The notes under the pieces are model-generated. The model searched no databases, was not told the DNA's origin, and saw nothing but the letters and a program-made list of their open reading frames with translations. A stretch of DNA of 6,401 nt from Gemmatimonadota bacterium (lineage in GTDB: Bacteria > Gemmatimonadota > Gemmatimonadetes > Longimicrobiales > Gaopeijiaceae), in contig SKVI01000244.1 of NCBI GenBank assembly GCA_007129525.1, forward strand, positions 1 through 6,401, given 5' to 3'. How positions within the stretch are numbered: position 1 is the first letter of the stretch; every line of letters begins with the position of its first letter. The position numbers and the translations under genes are program-made. Shown in pieces: positions 6,101-6,401 of the stretch.

Positions 6101-6114
6101 ACCGGCTCACCGGT
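6101..6114. promoter_or_regulatory. inverted repeat in divergent intergenic region
   Basis: ACCGG-CTCA-CCGGT is a perfect five-base inverted repeat 17 bases upstream of the chosen lipoprotein start. It could be a small operator or a hairpin in the lipoprotein leader. It is short and GC-rich, so chance is quite possible. Confidence 0.25.
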
Positions 6115-6140
6115 GGATCTGGCAGAAGGTAGTGGACGAC

Positions 6141-6169
6141 TTGCCGGGGTGGGAGGCCAAACCTAACTT
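6141..6169 (+). promoter_or_regulatory. possible sigma-70-type promoter for the symporter gene
   Basis: TTGCCG (6141-6146), then 17 bases, then TAACTT (6164-6169), in the AT-richer part of the 148-base gap between divergent genes. The -35 box matches four of six consensus positions and the -10 box three of six, at ideal spacing. Transcription would start near 6176, about 55 bases before the symporter ATG. I see no comparably good match for the minus-strand operon in this gap. Confidence 0.3.
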
Positions 6170-6231
6170 CGACGCGATTTTCCCCCTCATCACGCAGCCG
6201 TTTCTCGGGACAACGGACAGACCACCCACGC

Positions 6232-6401
6232 ATGCAGCTTTATACCAAGATCCTCCTCGGGCTCATCCTGGGCGCCGTCATCGGGTTCATTGCCAACGTT
6301 TTCGGCCTGACCTGGCTCCAGACCTTCCTCATCGCCCTGGAGCCCCTGGGCGATGCCTTCATCCGGGCCATCACCATGATCGTGATTCCCCTGGTGGTGG
6401 C
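6232..6401 (+). CDS. dicarboxylate/amino acid:cation symporter (SDF/DAACS family), 3'-truncated by window edge
   Basis: The first 56 residues of a secondary transporter of the sodium:dicarboxylate symporter family (GltP/DctA-like), an inner-membrane protein that takes up glutamate, aspartate or C4-dicarboxylates with H+ or Na+. Seen: MQLYTKILLGLILGAVIGF, which is the typical first helix, and then LEPLGDAFIRAITMIVIPLV (36-55), matching the family's conserved L.PLG..F.R.IKM.V.PLV. The lysine usual in the IKM position is threonine here. The substrate and coupling-ion motifs lie in the C-terminal half, outside the window, so the substrate is not called. Start: the ATG at 6232 gives the expected N-terminus; there is no Shine-Dalgarno sequence at normal spacing. 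The gene is transcribed away from the lipoprotein/DUF445 operon and shares a 148-base promoter region with it. Confidence 0.93.
   Translation, partial: MQLYTKILLGLILGAVIGFIANVFGLTWLQTFLIALEPLGDAFIRAITMIVIPLVV

Noticed and set aside
6084..6233. N-terminal extension of the lipoprotein back to ATG at 6233
   Set aside because: It would place 50 charged residues before the signal peptide and overlap the start of the divergent symporter gene; ATG at 6083 or 6068 gives a normal lipoprotein signal.

Overview
This is a GC-rich, gene-dense bacterial window. GC-rich third codon positions, ATGA/GTGA gene overlaps and weak or absent Shine-Dalgarno sequences are seen directly. A Gemmatimonadota-like or similar high-GC Gram-negative origin is only a guess from overall flavour. 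The lipobox lipoprotein fits a diderm but does not prove one. I see no rRNA, tRNA, CRISPR array, insertion sequence, phage gene or replication origin.

Left block (1-2794, + strand): a tight operon. It holds the C-terminal part of an ABC transporter ATPase, a 12-helix ABC permease with a visible internal duplication, and a DUF71/COG2102 (Dph6-like) PP-loop ATP pyrophosphatase. ATPase and permease overlap by ATGA; permease and pyrophosphatase overlap by GTGA. All three are therefore probably translated in a coupled way. The pyrophosphatase carries AGGKDA where the family usually has SGGKDS.

Middle block (2795-3420, + strand): a 46-residue, almost wholly hydrophobic small protein, then a 145-base gap, then an 81-residue single-pass membrane protein with a polybasic tail. 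The gap contains a weak ECF-type promoter candidate and a leader whose three segments can pair in mutually exclusive ways. The 81-residue gene meets the next gene tail to tail, and a long hairpin covers the junction.

Right block (3421-6083, - strand): a two-gene operon. An unrecognised, probably lipid-anchored envelope protein is followed, with an ATGA overlap, by a DUF445-family membrane protein. The DUF445 protein has one membrane anchor at each end and a central region built of recognisable helical repeats. A 148-base divergent promoter region (6084-6231) separates this operon from the start of a dicarboxylate/amino-acid:cation symporter (SDF family), which runs off the right edge.

Most of the window looks like envelope and transport housekeeping. 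The points most worth a second look are the exporter-coupled pyrophosphatase with its altered PP-loop, the switch-like leader, the hairpin at the convergent junction, and the coupled lipoprotein/DUF445 pair.
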